Below, one piece after another: positions 16,394 to 25,528 of a stretch of DNA of 64,000 nt. Source of the stretch: Streptomyces tanashiensis (GTDB lineage Bacteria; Actinomycetota; Actinomycetes; Streptomycetales; Streptomycetaceae). The stretch lies in contig NZ_BMRZ01000010.1 of NCBI RefSeq assembly GCF_014648895.1, forward strand, positions 124,001 through 188,000, given 5' to 3'. The translations under genes were made by a program, and so were the position numbers. The notes beneath the pieces were generated by a model. The model did no database searches. It was not told the DNA's origin and saw nothing but the letters and a program-made list of their open reading frames with translations. Within the stretch, counting starts at the first letter, position 1. Each line of letters starts with the position of its first letter.

Positions 16394-17748
16394 TGGTCCG
16401 CTCCCTCTTCGTCGTCATCGCCGTCGGCGTGGTCGCTCTGCTCGGTCGCCAGGGGCTCGTAGACGAGCACCGCGCGGTTGTCGGGGCGCAGCTTGGCCGC
16501 GGCGACCGCCTGCACCTCCTCGGCGGTGATGTCCAGGACGCGGTCGACCGCGGTCAGGGCGAGCTGCGGGTCGCCGAACAGCACGGCGAACCGGCACAGT
16601 TCGTCCGCGCGGCCCGCGACGGTCCCGAGCCGGTCCAGCCACTCGCGCTCCAACTGGGCCTGCGCGCGCTCCATCTCCTCGGGCGTGGGGCCCTCGGCGG
16701 CGAACCGGGCGAGCTCCTCGTCGACGGCCGTCTCGATCTGCGGGACCTCGACCCCTCCGGAGGTCTTGACGTCCAGCCAGCCCAGCGAGGGCGCCCCGGC
16801 GAGCCGCAGCAGGCCGAAGCCGGCGGCGACGGCCGTGCGGTCGCGGCGGACCAGGCGGTTGTGCAGGCGGGAGGACTCCCCGCCGCCCAGGACCGTCAGG
16901 GCCAGGTCGGCGGCGTCGCACTCGCGCGTGCCGTCGTGCGGCAGCCGGTAGGCGGCCATCAGCGCGCGCGCCGGAACCTCCTCCTCGACGACCTCGCGCA
17001 GCTGCTCGCCGATGACCTCCGGCAGCTCGCCGGAGCGCGGCTCGGGCTTGCCGTCGTGGCCGGGGATGGAGCCGAAGTACTTCTCGACCCAGGCGAGCGT
17101 CTGCGCCGGGTCGATGTCGCCGACCACGGACAGCACGGCGTTGTTCGGGGCGTAGTACGTGCGGAAGAAGTTCCGCGCGTCCTCCAGGGTGGCCGCGTCC
17201 AGGTCGGCCATGGAGCCGATCGGCGTGTGGTGGTACGGGTGGCCCTCCGGGTAGGCCAGGGCGGTCAGCCTCTCGAAGGCCGTGCCGTACGGCACGTTGT
17301 CGTAGCGCTGGCGGCGCTCGTTCTTGACGACGTCCCGCTGGTTCTCCATGGACTCGTCGTCCAGGGCGGCGAGCAGCGAGCCCATCCGGTCGGCCTCCAG
17401 CCAGAGCGCGAGCTCCAGCTGATGCGTCGGCATGGTCTCGAAGTAGTTGGTGCGCTCGAAGCTCGTCGTGCCGTTGAGCGAGCCTCCGGCGCCCTGGACC
17501 AGCTCGAAGTGGCCGTTCCCGTGCACCTGCTTCGAACCCTGGAACATCAGGTGCTCGAAGAGGTGGGCGAGGCCCGTGCGGCCCTTGACCTCGTGACGCG
17601 AGCCGACGTCGTACCAGAGGCAGACCGCGGCGACCGGGGTCAGGTGGTCCTCGGAGAGCACCACGCGCAGGCCGTTCGCCAACCGGTGCTCGGTCGCTGT
17701 CAGGCCGCCGGAGCCGGCCTCGGCCGTGGCCGTGTGACCCATGGGCAT
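16390..17748 (-). CDS. M16-family zinc peptidase (catalytic subunit)
   Basis: The 452-residue protein has the inverted zinc motif HLFEH at residues 62-66 (GRTGLAHLFEHLMFQGS), with the downstream glutamate region MENQRDVVKNERRQRYDN and the YAPNNAVLSVVGDID strand typical of M16B. No signal peptide is seen, so it is likely cytoplasmic. AAGGGA lies 5 bases before the ATG at 17748; a second in-frame ATG at 17742 is also possible. It is followed directly by the zinc-less partner. The acidic tail (DHADGDDDEEGADQ) is low complexity. It is divergent from parC. Confidence 0.93.
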   Translation of the reverse strand: MPMGHTATAEAGSGGLTATEHRLANGLRVVLSEDHLTPVAAVCLWYDVGSRHEVKGRTGLAHLFEHLMFQGSKQVHGNGHFELVQGAGGSLNGTTSFERTNYFETMPTHQLELALWLEADRMGSLLAALDDESMENQRDVVKNERRQRYDNVPYGTAFERLTALAYPEGHPYHHTPIGSMADLDAATLEDARNFFRTYYAPNNAVLSVVGDIDPAQTLAWVEKYFGSIPGHDGKPEPRSGELPEVIGEQLREVVEEEVPARALMAAYRLPHDGTRECDAADLALTVLGGGESSRLHNRLVRRDRTAVAAGFGLLRLAGAPSLGWLDVKTSGGVEVPQIETAVDEELARFAAEGPTPEEMERAQAQLEREWLDRLGTVAGRADELCRFAVLFGDPQLALTAVDRVLDITAEEVQAVAAAKLRPDNRAVLVYEPLATEQSDHADGDDDEEGADQ

Positions 17749-17929
17749 GTACGTCCCTTCGATCGCGATGTGAAAAAGTCCTGCCACTGTATGCAAGCGC
17801 GCCGACACCTGGCGAAGTTCCCGAGCCTTCGTGATGTCCCTCTTCCGGGTCGCGGTCGGCGTTGTCGGTGGCACGGTCCACAATGGTCCGCGTCAGATCA
17901 ACCTTGTTGGTGAAGGAGCCGCAGCCGCG

Positions 17930-20389
17930 ATGGCCCGCCGCAGCACGAAGACACCGCCGCCGGACGACGCGTACGAGGAGAGGATCCTCGACATCGACGT
18001 GGTCGACGAGATGCAGGGCTCCTTCCTCGAGTACGCGTACTCGGTGATCTACTCGCGCGCCCTCCCCGACGCCCGCGACGGCATGAAGCCCGTACAGCGC
18101 CGCATCGTGTTCCAGATGGGCGAGATGGGGCTGCGCCCCGAGCGCGGCTTCGTCAAGTGCGCCCGTGTCGTCGGCGAGGTGATGGGCAAGCTCCACCCGC
18201 ACGGCGACGCGTCGATCTACGACGCGATGGTCCGCATGGCACAGCCCTTCTCCATGCGCCTCCCCCTCGTCGACGGCCACGGCAACTTCGGCTCCCTGGG
18301 CAACGACGACCCGCCGGCCGCCATGCGGTACACGGAGTCGCGGATGGCCCCGGCCGCGCTGCTCATGACCGAGTCCATCGACGAGGACACGGTCGACTTC
18401 GCGCCGAACTACGACGGCCAGGAGCGGGAGCCCGTCGCTCTCCCCGCCGCCTATCCGAACCTGCTGGTCAACGGCGCGTCCGGAATCGCGGTCGGCATGG
18501 CGACGAACATGCCCCCGCACAACCTCGGCGAGGTCATCGCGGCCGCCCGCCACCTGATCCGCCACCCGAACGCCGACCTCGAGACGCTGATGCGCTTCGT
18601 GCCCGGCCCCGACCTGCCGACCGGCGGCCGGATCGTCGGCCTCTCCGGCATCAAGGACGCGTACGAGTCGGGCCGCGGCTCCTTCAAGATCCGCGCCACC
18701 ACGGCCGTGGAGACCGTGACGGCCCGCCGCAAGGGCATCGTCGTGACCGAGCTGCCCTTCACGGTCGGCCCCGAGAAGGTCATCTCCAAGATCAAGGACC
18801 TGGTCGGCTCCAAGAAGCTCCAGGGCATCGCGGACGTCAAGGACCTCACCGACCGCAGTCACGGACTGCGCCTGGTCATCGAGATCAAGAACGGCTTCGT
18901 GCCCGAGGCGGTCCTGGAGCAGCTCTACAAGCTGACGCCGATGGAGGAGTCCTTCGGCATCAACAACGTGGCGCTGGTCGACGGCCAGCCGCTCACCCTC
19001 GGCCTCAAGGAGCTCCTGGAGGTCTACCTGGACCACCGCTTCGAGGTGGTCCGGCGCCGCTCCGAGTTCCGTCGCACCAAGAAGCGCGACCGGCTCCACC
19101 TGGTCGAGGGGCTCCTGGTCGCGCTCCTCGACATCGACGAGGTCATCCGGCTCATCCGGGAGAGCGAGAACTCCGCCCAGGCCAAGGAGCGCCTGATGGA
19201 GCGCTTCTCGCTGAGCGAGATCCAGACGCAGTACATCCTGGACACCCCGCTGCGCCGCCTCACCAAGTTCGACCGCCTTGAACTGGAGACCGAGCGCGAC
19301 CGCCTCAACGGCGAGATCGACGAGCTGACCGGGATCCTCGACTCCGACGCGGAGCTGCGCAAGCTGGTCTCGGCGGAACTGGCCGCGGTCGCCAAGAAGT
19401 TCGCCACGGACCGGCGGACGGTCCTTCTCGAATCGGCGGGCGCGCCCGTCGCCGCCGTCTCCCTGGAGGTCGCGGACGACCCGTGCCGGGTGCTGCTCTC
19501 CTCGACCGGTCTCCTCGCCCGTACGGCGACGGCGGAGCTGCCCGAGGCCGACCCGGACGCGGCGCGCGTGAAGCACGACCTGATCGTGTCGGCGGTGGCG
19601 GCCACCCAGCGCGGTGACGTCGGCGCCGTGACCTCGGCCGGCCGGCTGCTGCGGCTCGCGGTCATCGACCTGCCGCAGCTGCCGGACACCGCGAGCGCCC
19701 CCAACCTGGCGGGCGGCGCGCCGCTGTCGGAGTTCCTCTCCCTGGAGGCGGACGAGACGGTGGTCTGCCTGACCACGCTCGACGAGTCCTCGCCGGGCCT
19801 CGCCCTCGGCACGCTGCAGGGCGTGGTGAAGCGCGTGGTGCCGGACTATCCGGCGAACAAGGACGAGCTGGAGGTCATCACCCTCAAGGACGGTGACCGG
19901 ATCGTCGGCGCGACGGAGCTGCGGACGGGCGAGGAGGACCTGGTCTTCATCACCTCCGACGCCCAGCTCCTGCGCTACCAGGCCTCGCAGGTGCGGCCCC
20001 AGGGCCGCCCGGCGGGCGGCATGGCCGGCATCAAGCTCACCGCGGGCGCCGAGGTGCTCTCGTTCACGGCCGTGGACCCGGCCTCGGACGCCGTCGTCTT
20101 CACCGTCGCGGGCTCCACGGGCACCCTGGACTCCTCGACGGGCACGTCGGCGAAGCTGACCCCCTTCGACCAGTACCCGCGCAAGGGCCGCGCGACCGGT
20201 GGTGTCCGCTGCCAGCGCTTCCTGAAGGGCGAGGACGTCCTGATCCTGGCCTGGGCGGGAGCCACCCCGGCCCGCGCCGCCCAGAAGACCGGTGCTCCGG
20301 TCCCGCTCCCGGACCCCGACCCCCGCCGCGACGGCTCGGGCACTCCCCTCCCGAAGCCCGTCGACGTGGTGGCGAGCCCGGCGAGCTAG
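17930..20389 (+). CDS. parC: DNA topoisomerase IV subunit A
   Basis: The 819-residue protein is the breakage-reunion subunit that decatenates sister chromosomes. The N-terminal block YAYSVIYSRALPDARDGMKPVQRRI, the HPHGDASIYDAMVRMAQ helix and the catalytic Tyr134 in AAMRYTESR are all present. The C-terminal third is a beta-pinwheel with repeated strands such as GTLQGVVKRV and AQLLRYQASQVRPQGRPAGG. I chose the ATG at 17930, where GAAGGAG lies about 10 bases upstream and the conserved ARRSTKTPPPDD begins. Its stop codon interlocks with that of the convergent CobW gene. The partner parE lies 8 kb away on the opposite strand. Confidence 0.96.
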   Translation: MARRSTKTPPPDDAYEERILDIDVVDEMQGSFLEYAYSVIYSRALPDARDGMKPVQRRIVFQMGEMGLRPERGFVKCARVVGEVMGKLHPHGDASIYDAMVRMAQPFSMRLPLVDGHGNFGSLGNDDPPAAMRYTESRMAPAALLMTESIDEDTVDFAPNYDGQEREPVALPAAYPNLLVNGASGIAVGMATNMPPHNLGEVIAAARHLIRHPNADLETLMRFVPGPDLPTGGRIVGLSGIKDAYESGRGSFKIRATTAVETVTARRKGIVVTELPFTVGPEKVISKIKDLVGSKKLQGIADVKDLTDRSHGLRLVIEIKNGFVPEAVLEQLYKLTPMEESFGINNVALVDGQPLTLGLKELLEVYLDHRFEVVRRRSEFRRTKKRDRLHLVEGLLVALLDIDEVIRLIRESENSAQAKERLMERFSLSEIQTQYILDTPLRRLTKFDRLELETERDRLNGEIDELTGILDSDAELRKLVSAELAAVAKKFATDRRTVLLESAGAPVAAVSLEVADDPCRVLLSSTGLLARTATAELPEADPDAARVKHDLIVSAVAATQRGDVGAVTSAGRLLRLAVIDLPQLPDTASAPNLAGGAPLSEFLSLEADETVVCLTTLDESSPGLALGTLQGVVKRVVPDYPANKDELEVITLKDGDRIVGATELRTGEEDLVFITSDAQLLRYQASQVRPQGRPAGGMAGIKLTAGAEVLSFTAVDPASDAVVFTVAGSTGTLDSSTGTSAKLTPFDQYPRKGRATGGVRCQRFLKGEDVLILAWAGATPARAAQKTGAPVPLPDPDPRRDGSGTPLPKPVDVVASPAS

Positions 20390-21438
20390 GGCCTGTCAGG
20401 CTCCTCCTCCGTCTGCTGCACGTACCGCAGGACGCCCCACATGCTGTGTTCGTCGGGGGCGTCCTGCGGGCCGTTCAGCTCGCAGGAGGCGAGTTCCTTG
20501 CGCAGAGCGGCCGCGTCGGTGCCGGAGCCGATCAGGACGAGCTGGGTGAGGCGTTCCTCGCCGGCGGGCCAGGGCTCGGGGTAGAAGCGCAGGAAGCGGC
20601 CGACCGCGTGCACGGCGTAGCGGTTGGCCGGGTCGGCGGGGCCGAGGTCGACGAAGCCCTTGATCCGGTAGAGCCCCTCGGGGCGCGAGTCGAGGAAGGC
20701 CATCAGCCGGCGCGGGTGCAGCGGCGTCGAGGCCGTCACGGAGAGGCTCTCGTAGGCCGCGTGCGGATGGGCGTGGCCGTCGTCCTCGGAGCCGTACAGG
20801 ATGTCCTCGATCGACATCTGGCCCTCGATCTCGCCCTCCGGCACGACCCGGTCGAAGAGCAGCTCAGGATCGACGCGCCCGTGGGAGGCCTCGACCACGG
20901 CGGCGCGCCCCGCGAGCCCCGCCACCGTCTCCCGTACGGTGCGCAGCTCGTCCGCGGCCACCCGGTCTGCCTTGTTGACCACGACGAGGTCGGCGAGGGC
21001 GAGGTGCCGGTCGGTCCCGGGGTGCCGCTGCCGGGTGGCCGCGAACTCGGCGGCGTCGACGACCTGCACGAGCCCTCCGTACACGACCCGCTCGTTCTCG
21101 CTGGCGAGCACCATGCGGACCAGTTCCTCCGGCTCCGCGAGTCCGCTCGCCTCGATCACGATCACGTCGAGCCGGGACTCGGGCCGGGTCAGGACCTCCA
21201 GGTACTCGTCGAGCTCCCCGGCGTCGACGGCGCAGCACAGGCAGCCGTTGCCGAGGGAGACGGTGGAGCCGACCTGGCCGGCGACGGTCATCGCGTCGAT
21301 GCCGATGTCTCCGAAGTCGTTGACCATGACTCCGATACGGGTGCCCCGGGCGCTGCGCAGCAGATGGTTGAGGAGCGTGGTCTTCCCGGCCCCGAGAAAC
21401 CCGGCCAGGACGACGACGGGGATCTGCTGCGTGGTCAA
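20386..21438 (-). CDS. CobW/COG0523-family GTP-binding metal chaperone
   Basis: The 350-residue protein is a G3E-family GTPase. The P-loop GFLGAGKTT is at residues 13-21, the metal-binding GCLCC at 65-69, the Walker B-like VIVIEASGLAEP at about 103, and the guanine-specifying NKAD at about 153. A GHAHPHA histidine cluster before the C-terminal domain is a probable metal-binding loop, as in zinc-related members. I chose TTG at 21438 because GGAGG lies 8 bases upstream; a GTG at 21468 is open but lies inside a palindrome. Members insert or deliver Zn, Co or Fe to client enzymes. The client cannot be identified from the neighbours. Confidence 0.88.
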   Translation of the reverse strand: MTTQQIPVVVLAGFLGAGKTTLLNHLLRSARGTRIGVMVNDFGDIGIDAMTVAGQVGSTVSLGNGCLCCAVDAGELDEYLEVLTRPESRLDVIVIEASGLAEPEELVRMVLASENERVVYGGLVQVVDAAEFAATRQRHPGTDRHLALADLVVVNKADRVAADELRTVRETVAGLAGRAAVVEASHGRVDPELLFDRVVPEGEIEGQMSIEDILYGSEDDGHAHPHAAYESLSVTASTPLHPRRLMAFLDSRPEGLYRIKGFVDLGPADPANRYAVHAVGRFLRFYPEPWPAGEERLTQLVLIGSGTDAAALRKELASCELNGPQDAPDEHSMWGVLRYVQQTEEEPDRP

Positions 21439-21462
21439 GGGACGTGCCTCCGGTTCCTCGGG

Positions 21463-21478
21463 TCCCACGGCCGTGGGA
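21463..21478. promoter_or_regulatory. Perfect 16-bp palindrome upstream of the CobW-like gene
   Basis: TCCCACGGCCGTGGGA lies 25 bases upstream of the chosen TTG start, in the region shared with the divergent histidine kinase gene. It is not AT-rich and does not resemble a Zur box. It could be an operator or part of an RNA hairpin. Confidence 0.4.
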
Positions 21479-21547
21479 AACCCCCAGAATAGGCGCCCGT
21501 TCCGTCACCATTTCCGGTCACGGCTCGCGGCCGTCTACCTTTCGGGC

Positions 21548-23233
21548 ATGAGCCCCGCACAGAGCAGCCCCCCGCGCCCCCACGCGCGCCGTCGGCGGTT
21601 CGGGTGGCCGCAGCGGGTGTTCTCGCAGGTCCTGCTGATGCAGCTGGCCATCGCGACCGGTGTCACCGTCCTCGCCACGGGCCTCTTCCTGGCCCCGCTG
21701 AGCGCCCAGCTCGACGACCAGGCCATGCGGCGGGCCCTGGCCATCGCCGGGACCACCGCCTCGCCCCGGCTGGCCGCGGACCTCACCGGTACCCGGCCGT
21801 CCGCGCGGGGCCCGGTGCAGACGGAGGCCGAGCGGATCAGGACCTCCACGGGCGCCGAGTACGTCGTGGTCATGGACACGCGCGGGGTGCGCTGGTCGCA
21901 CACCGACCCCGCCCAGATCGGCCGGGTCGTCTCCACCGACCCGAGCGCCGTCCTCGCCGGGCGCGAGGTCATGGAGATCGACAGCGGCACCCTGGGCCGC
22001 TCGGCGCGCGGCAAGGCTCCGCTGCGGGACGCCGACGGACGCATCGTCGGCGCGGTCTCCGTCGGCATCGAGTACGACAGCGTCCGCGACCGGCTCCTCG
22101 CCGCCATTCCCGGCCTCCTCGCCTACGCGGGCGGGGCGCTCGCCGCCGGGGCCCTCGCCGCGTACCTGATCTCCCGGCGGCTCCAGCGGCAGACGCACGA
22201 CCTGGCGTTCTCCGACATCTCCGCGCTGCTCGCCGAGCGCGAGGCCATGCTCCACGGCATCCGCGAGGGCGTCGTGGCCCTCGACCACAACGGCTCCGTG
22301 CGGCTCATGAACGACGAGGCGCAGCGGCTCCTCGGCCTCGGCCCCGAGGCGGCCGGCCGGCCGCTCGACGAGGTCCTCGGCGGGGGCCGTACCGCCGACG
22401 TCCTCGCGGGCCGGGTCACCGGCGAGGACCTGCTCACCGTCCGCGGACACCGGGTGCTGATCGCCAACCGGATGCCCACGGACGACGGCGGCGCCGTGGC
22501 GACCCTCCGCGACCGCACCGAGCTGGAACGCCTCGGACGCGAGCTCGACTCCACCCGGGGCCTGATCGACGCGCTCCGTGCCCAGGACCACGAGCACGCC
22601 AACCGGCTGCACACCCTCCTGGGGCTCCTGGAGCTGGAGATGCACGAGGAGGCGGTCGAGTTCGTCACGGAGGTGGTCGGCGTGCACCGGGCCACCGCCG
22701 AGCAGGTCACGGAGAAGGTCCACGACCCGCTCCTCGCCGCGCTCCTCGTCGGGAAGGCGACCGTCGCCGCCGAGCGGGGCGTCTCGCTCCGGCTCGCGCC
22801 CGACTCCCTGCTGCCGGACCGGCTCGTCGACCCGCGCGAGCTCGTCACCGTCGTCGGCAACCTCGTCGACAACGCCCTGGACGCCGTCGCCGGCACCCCC
22901 GGCGCCCGCATCGAGGTCTCCTTCCGCGCCGAGGGCCGTACGGTGGTGCTACGGGTCTCGGACAGCGGTCCTGGCGTCCCGGAGGAGCGCCGCGAGCTGA
23001 TCTTCACCGAGGGCTGGACGACGAAGGAGCTGCCGTCCCACGGGAAGCGCGGGCTGGGGCTCGCCCTGGTGCGCCGGCTCGCCGAGCGCCGCGGCGGCAC
23101 GGCCGAGGTGGCCGGCGGTCCCGAGGGCGGCGCCGTGTTCACGATCGTCCTCCCGGACGCCCTGACCGAACCGGAGCCCGCGCCGGACGCGCCCGCGCCC
23201 CTCACGGACGCCGCCGAGGAGGCGACGCGATGA
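21548..23233 (+). CDS. CitA/DcuS-type sensor histidine kinase
   Basis: The 561-residue membrane kinase has a first transmembrane helix at about residues 28-50 and an extracytoplasmic PDC/PAS sensor (AEYVVVMDTRGVRWSHTDPAQIG) typical of carboxylate sensors. A second helix lies at about 185-210, followed by a cytoplasmic PAS domain (GIREGVVALDHNG). The SpoOB-like phosphoacceptor helix contains the His in QDHEHANRLHTLLGLLEL. The ATPase has the N box NLVDNALDAV, G1 DSGPGVP and G2 GKRGLGLALV. It overlaps the response regulator start by 4 bases (ATGA). By family it should sense a C4-dicarboxylate or citrate-like ligand. Confidence 0.93.
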   Translation: MSPAQSSPPRPHARRRRFGWPQRVFSQVLLMQLAIATGVTVLATGLFLAPLSAQLDDQAMRRALAIAGTTASPRLAADLTGTRPSARGPVQTEAERIRTSTGAEYVVVMDTRGVRWSHTDPAQIGRVVSTDPSAVLAGREVMEIDSGTLGRSARGKAPLRDADGRIVGAVSVGIEYDSVRDRLLAAIPGLLAYAGGALAAGALAAYLISRRLQRQTHDLAFSDISALLAEREAMLHGIREGVVALDHNGSVRLMNDEAQRLLGLGPEAAGRPLDEVLGGGRTADVLAGRVTGEDLLTVRGHRVLIANRMPTDDGGAVATLRDRTELERLGRELDSTRGLIDALRAQDHEHANRLHTLLGLLELEMHEEAVEFVTEVVGVHRATAEQVTEKVHDPLLAALLVGKATVAAERGVSLRLAPDSLLPDRLVDPRELVTVVGNLVDNALDAVAGTPGARIEVSFRAEGRTVVLRVSDSGPGVPEERRELIFTEGWTTKELPSHGKRGLGLALVRRLAERRGGTAEVAGGPEGGAVFTIVLPDALTEPEPAPDAPAPLTDAAEEATR

Positions 23234-23919
23234 TCGACGTACTCGTCGTCGACGACGACACGCGGGTGGCCCGCATCAACGCCGCCTACGTGACCAAGGT
23301 GCCCGGCTTCCGGGTCGTGGCCACCGCCCACTCGACCGCCGAGGCGCTCGCCGCACTGGACGGACAGCCGGTGGACCTCATCCTCCTCGACCACTACCTG
23401 CCCGACGAGAACGGGCTCGCGGCCGTACGGGAGCTCCGCGCACGCGGACACCAGTGCGACGTGATCATGGTCACGGCGGCCCGCGACGTGGCCACCGTGC
23501 AGTCCGCCATGCGGCACGGCGCGCTCCAGTACCTGGTCAAGCCGTTCAACTTCGCCGGGCTCCGCGCCAAGCTGGAGGTGTACGCGACGCTCCGCCGCAC
23601 CCTGGAGAGCGGCGGCGAGGCGGAGCAGGCCGAGGTGGACCGGATCTTCGGCGTCCTGTCAGCGGGCGCCGTCGCCCCGGACCTGCCCAAGGGCCACTCC
23701 CCCACCACGGCCGAGCTGGTCCGCCAGGTACTCCTCGCGGCCGACGGCCCGCTGTCGGCGCAGGAGATCGCCGAGCGCGCCGGCGTCAGCCGCCAGACCG
23801 CCCAGCGCTACCTCAAGCTCCTCGAACGCACCGGCCGGGTGCGTCTCTCCCTCCGGTACGGGGAGACGGGCCGCCCCGAACACCGGTACGCCTGGGCGAG
23901 CTCCCGGTCCACCGGCTGA
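23230..23919 (+). CDS. CitB/DpiA-type response regulator
   Basis: The 229-residue protein has a receiver domain with DVLVVDDD at the start, phosphoacceptor Asp in LILLDHYLPDENG, Thr in IMVTAARD and Lys in YLVKPFNF. A C-terminal HTH (PLSAQEIAERAGVSRQTAQRYLKLL) is of the CitB subgroup. Translation is coupled to the kinase through an ATGA overlap. It ends 16 bases from the convergent symporter gene. Family members activate uptake or metabolism of carboxylates, and the adjacent symporter is a natural candidate target. Confidence 0.94.
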   Translation: MIDVLVVDDDTRVARINAAYVTKVPGFRVVATAHSTAEALAALDGQPVDLILLDHYLPDENGLAAVRELRARGHQCDVIMVTAARDVATVQSAMRHGALQYLVKPFNFAGLRAKLEVYATLRRTLESGGEAEQAEVDRIFGVLSAGAVAPDLPKGHSPTTAELVRQVLLAADGPLSAQEIAERAGVSRQTAQRYLKLLERTGRVRLSLRYGETGRPEHRYAWASSRSTG

Positions 23920-23935
23920 CGCCCCCACGGGACGC

Positions 23936-25528
23936 TCAGGCGGCTCCCGCGCCCGTCAGGGCCCGCACCTCGGTCTCCGCGTGCCGGGCCTCGTCGGGCG
24001 GCTCGGGCGAGGTGACCGTACCGATCCATCCGGCCAGGAAGCCGAGCGGGATGGAGACCACTCCCGGGTTCTGCAGCGGGAAGAGGTGGAAGTCGACCCC
24101 CGGGAACAGCGATTCCGGGCCGCCGGAGACGACCGGGGAGACCAGGACGAGCAGCACCGCGGGGATCAGGCCGCCGTACACCGACCAGACGGCACCCCGG
24201 GTGGTGAACTTCCGCCAGAACAGCGAGTAGAGCAGCACCGGGAGATTGGCGGAGGCCGCGACCGCGAAGGCGAGGCCGACGAGGAAGGCCACGTTGAGGT
24301 CGCGGGCGAGCAGCCCGAGACCGATGGCGGCGGCGCCGATCCCTGCGGCGGCGACCCGTGCCACGGTCACCTCGCTGTACTGCTTCGCGTGCCGGCGGCG
24401 CAGTGAGCTGTACAGGTCGTGGGCGACGGAGGCCGAGGAGGCCAGCGTGATCCCCGCGACAACGGCGAGGATGGTCGCGAAGGCGACGGCGGCGACGATC
24501 GCGAAGAGCACCGTGCCACCGGTGGACCCCGCACCGCCGCCGAGGTCGAGGGCGAGCAGCGGTACGGCGGTGTTCCCGGAGGCGTTCGAGGCACGGACCT
24601 CGCCGGGGCCGATCAGCGCGGCCGCTCCGAAGCCCAGCACGATGGTCATCAGGTAGAAGCTGCCGATCAGCCCGATGGACCAGACGACGGAGCGCCGGGC
24701 GGCACGGGCGGTCGGCACGGTGTAGAAGCGCGACAGGATGTGCGGCAGTCCCGCGGTGCCCAGGACGAGAGCGAGGCCCAGGCTGATGAAGTCGAGGCGG
24801 GCCGTCCAGTCCCCTCCGTAGCGCAGCCCCGGCGCGAGGAAGTCCATGCCGTGTCCGCTGCGTTCGGCCGCGGTGGAGAGCAGGCTGTTCACGTCGCCGT
24901 GGAACCGGAGCAGGACGAGGACGGTGAGCGCGATCGTGCCCGCCATCAGCAGGACCGCCTTGACGATCTGGATCCAGGTGGTGGCCCGCATGCCGCCGAG
25001 CGACACATAGATCACCATCAACGCGCCCACGCCGACCACCGTCCACGAGCGCGCCGCCTCGCTGGAACCGCCGAGCAGCAGCGCCACCAGGCTCCCCGCA
25101 CCCACCATCTGGGCCACGAGGTACAGCACGGAGACGGCCACCGAGGACGTTCCCGCGGCGATCCGCACCGGCCGCTCCGCCATCCGCGCGGCGACGACAT
25201 CGGCCAGCGTGAACCGCCCGCAGTTGCGGACCAGTTCGGCGACCAGCAGGAGCACCACCAGCCAGGCGACGAGGAAGCCGACGGAGTACAGCATGCCGTC
25301 GTAGCCGTACAGCGCGATCAGCCCCGAGATCCCGAGGAAGGAGGCCGCGGACATGTAGTCCCCGGCGATGGCGAATCCGTTCTCCAAGGGCGAGAACAGC
25401 CGCCCTCCGGCGTAGAACTCCTCCGCCGACCCCTGCCGGTGACGGCTCACCCAGGTGGTGATCCCCAGGGTCACCGCGACGAAGGCACTGAACAGCACGA
25501 GCGCCAGGGTCTGGTGATCTCCGGTCAC
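23936..25528 (-). CDS. Sodium:solute symporter (SSS family, ActP/MctC-like)
   Basis: The 530-residue protein has about 13 hydrophobic helices and the SSS hallmark segments: EEFYAGGRLFSPLENGFAIAGDYMSAASFLGISG near the N-terminus, MQ/VGAGSL in helix 4, and GTAGLPHILSRFYTVP in the middle. This pattern is that of acetate, pyruvate and related monocarboxylate transporters, which are usually encoded with a small DUF485 membrane protein. Here the DUF485 gene lies directly upstream with a GTGA overlap. It is flanked by a CitB-type system on one side and a NarL-type system on the other. Likely substrate: a short carboxylate. Confidence 0.93.
   Translation of the reverse strand: MTGDHQTLALVLFSAFVAVTLGITTWVSRHRQGSAEEFYAGGRLFSPLENGFAIAGDYMSAASFLGISGLIALYGYDGMLYSVGFLVAWLVVLLLVAELVRNCGRFTLADVVAARMAERPVRIAAGTSSVAVSVLYLVAQMVGAGSLVALLLGGSSEAARSWTVVGVGALMVIYVSLGGMRATTWIQIVKAVLLMAGTIALTVLVLLRFHGDVNSLLSTAAERSGHGMDFLAPGLRYGGDWTARLDFISLGLALVLGTAGLPHILSRFYTVPTARAARRSVVWSIGLIGSFYLMTIVLGFGAAALIGPGEVRASNASGNTAVPLLALDLGGGAGSTGGTVLFAIVAAVAFATILAVVAGITLASSASVAHDLYSSLRRRHAKQYSEVTVARVAAAGIGAAAIGLGLLARDLNVAFLVGLAFAVAASANLPVLLYSLFWRKFTTRGAVWSVYGGLIPAVLLVLVSPVVSGGPESLFPGVDFHLFPLQNPGVVSIPLGFLAGWIGTVTSPEPPDEARHAETEVRALTGAGAA

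Noticed and set aside
16415..19576. A 1053-codon minus-strand frame across the M16 gene and parC
   Set aside because: It runs antisense to the well-defined parC and out of frame with the M16 gene; it has no recognisable domain.
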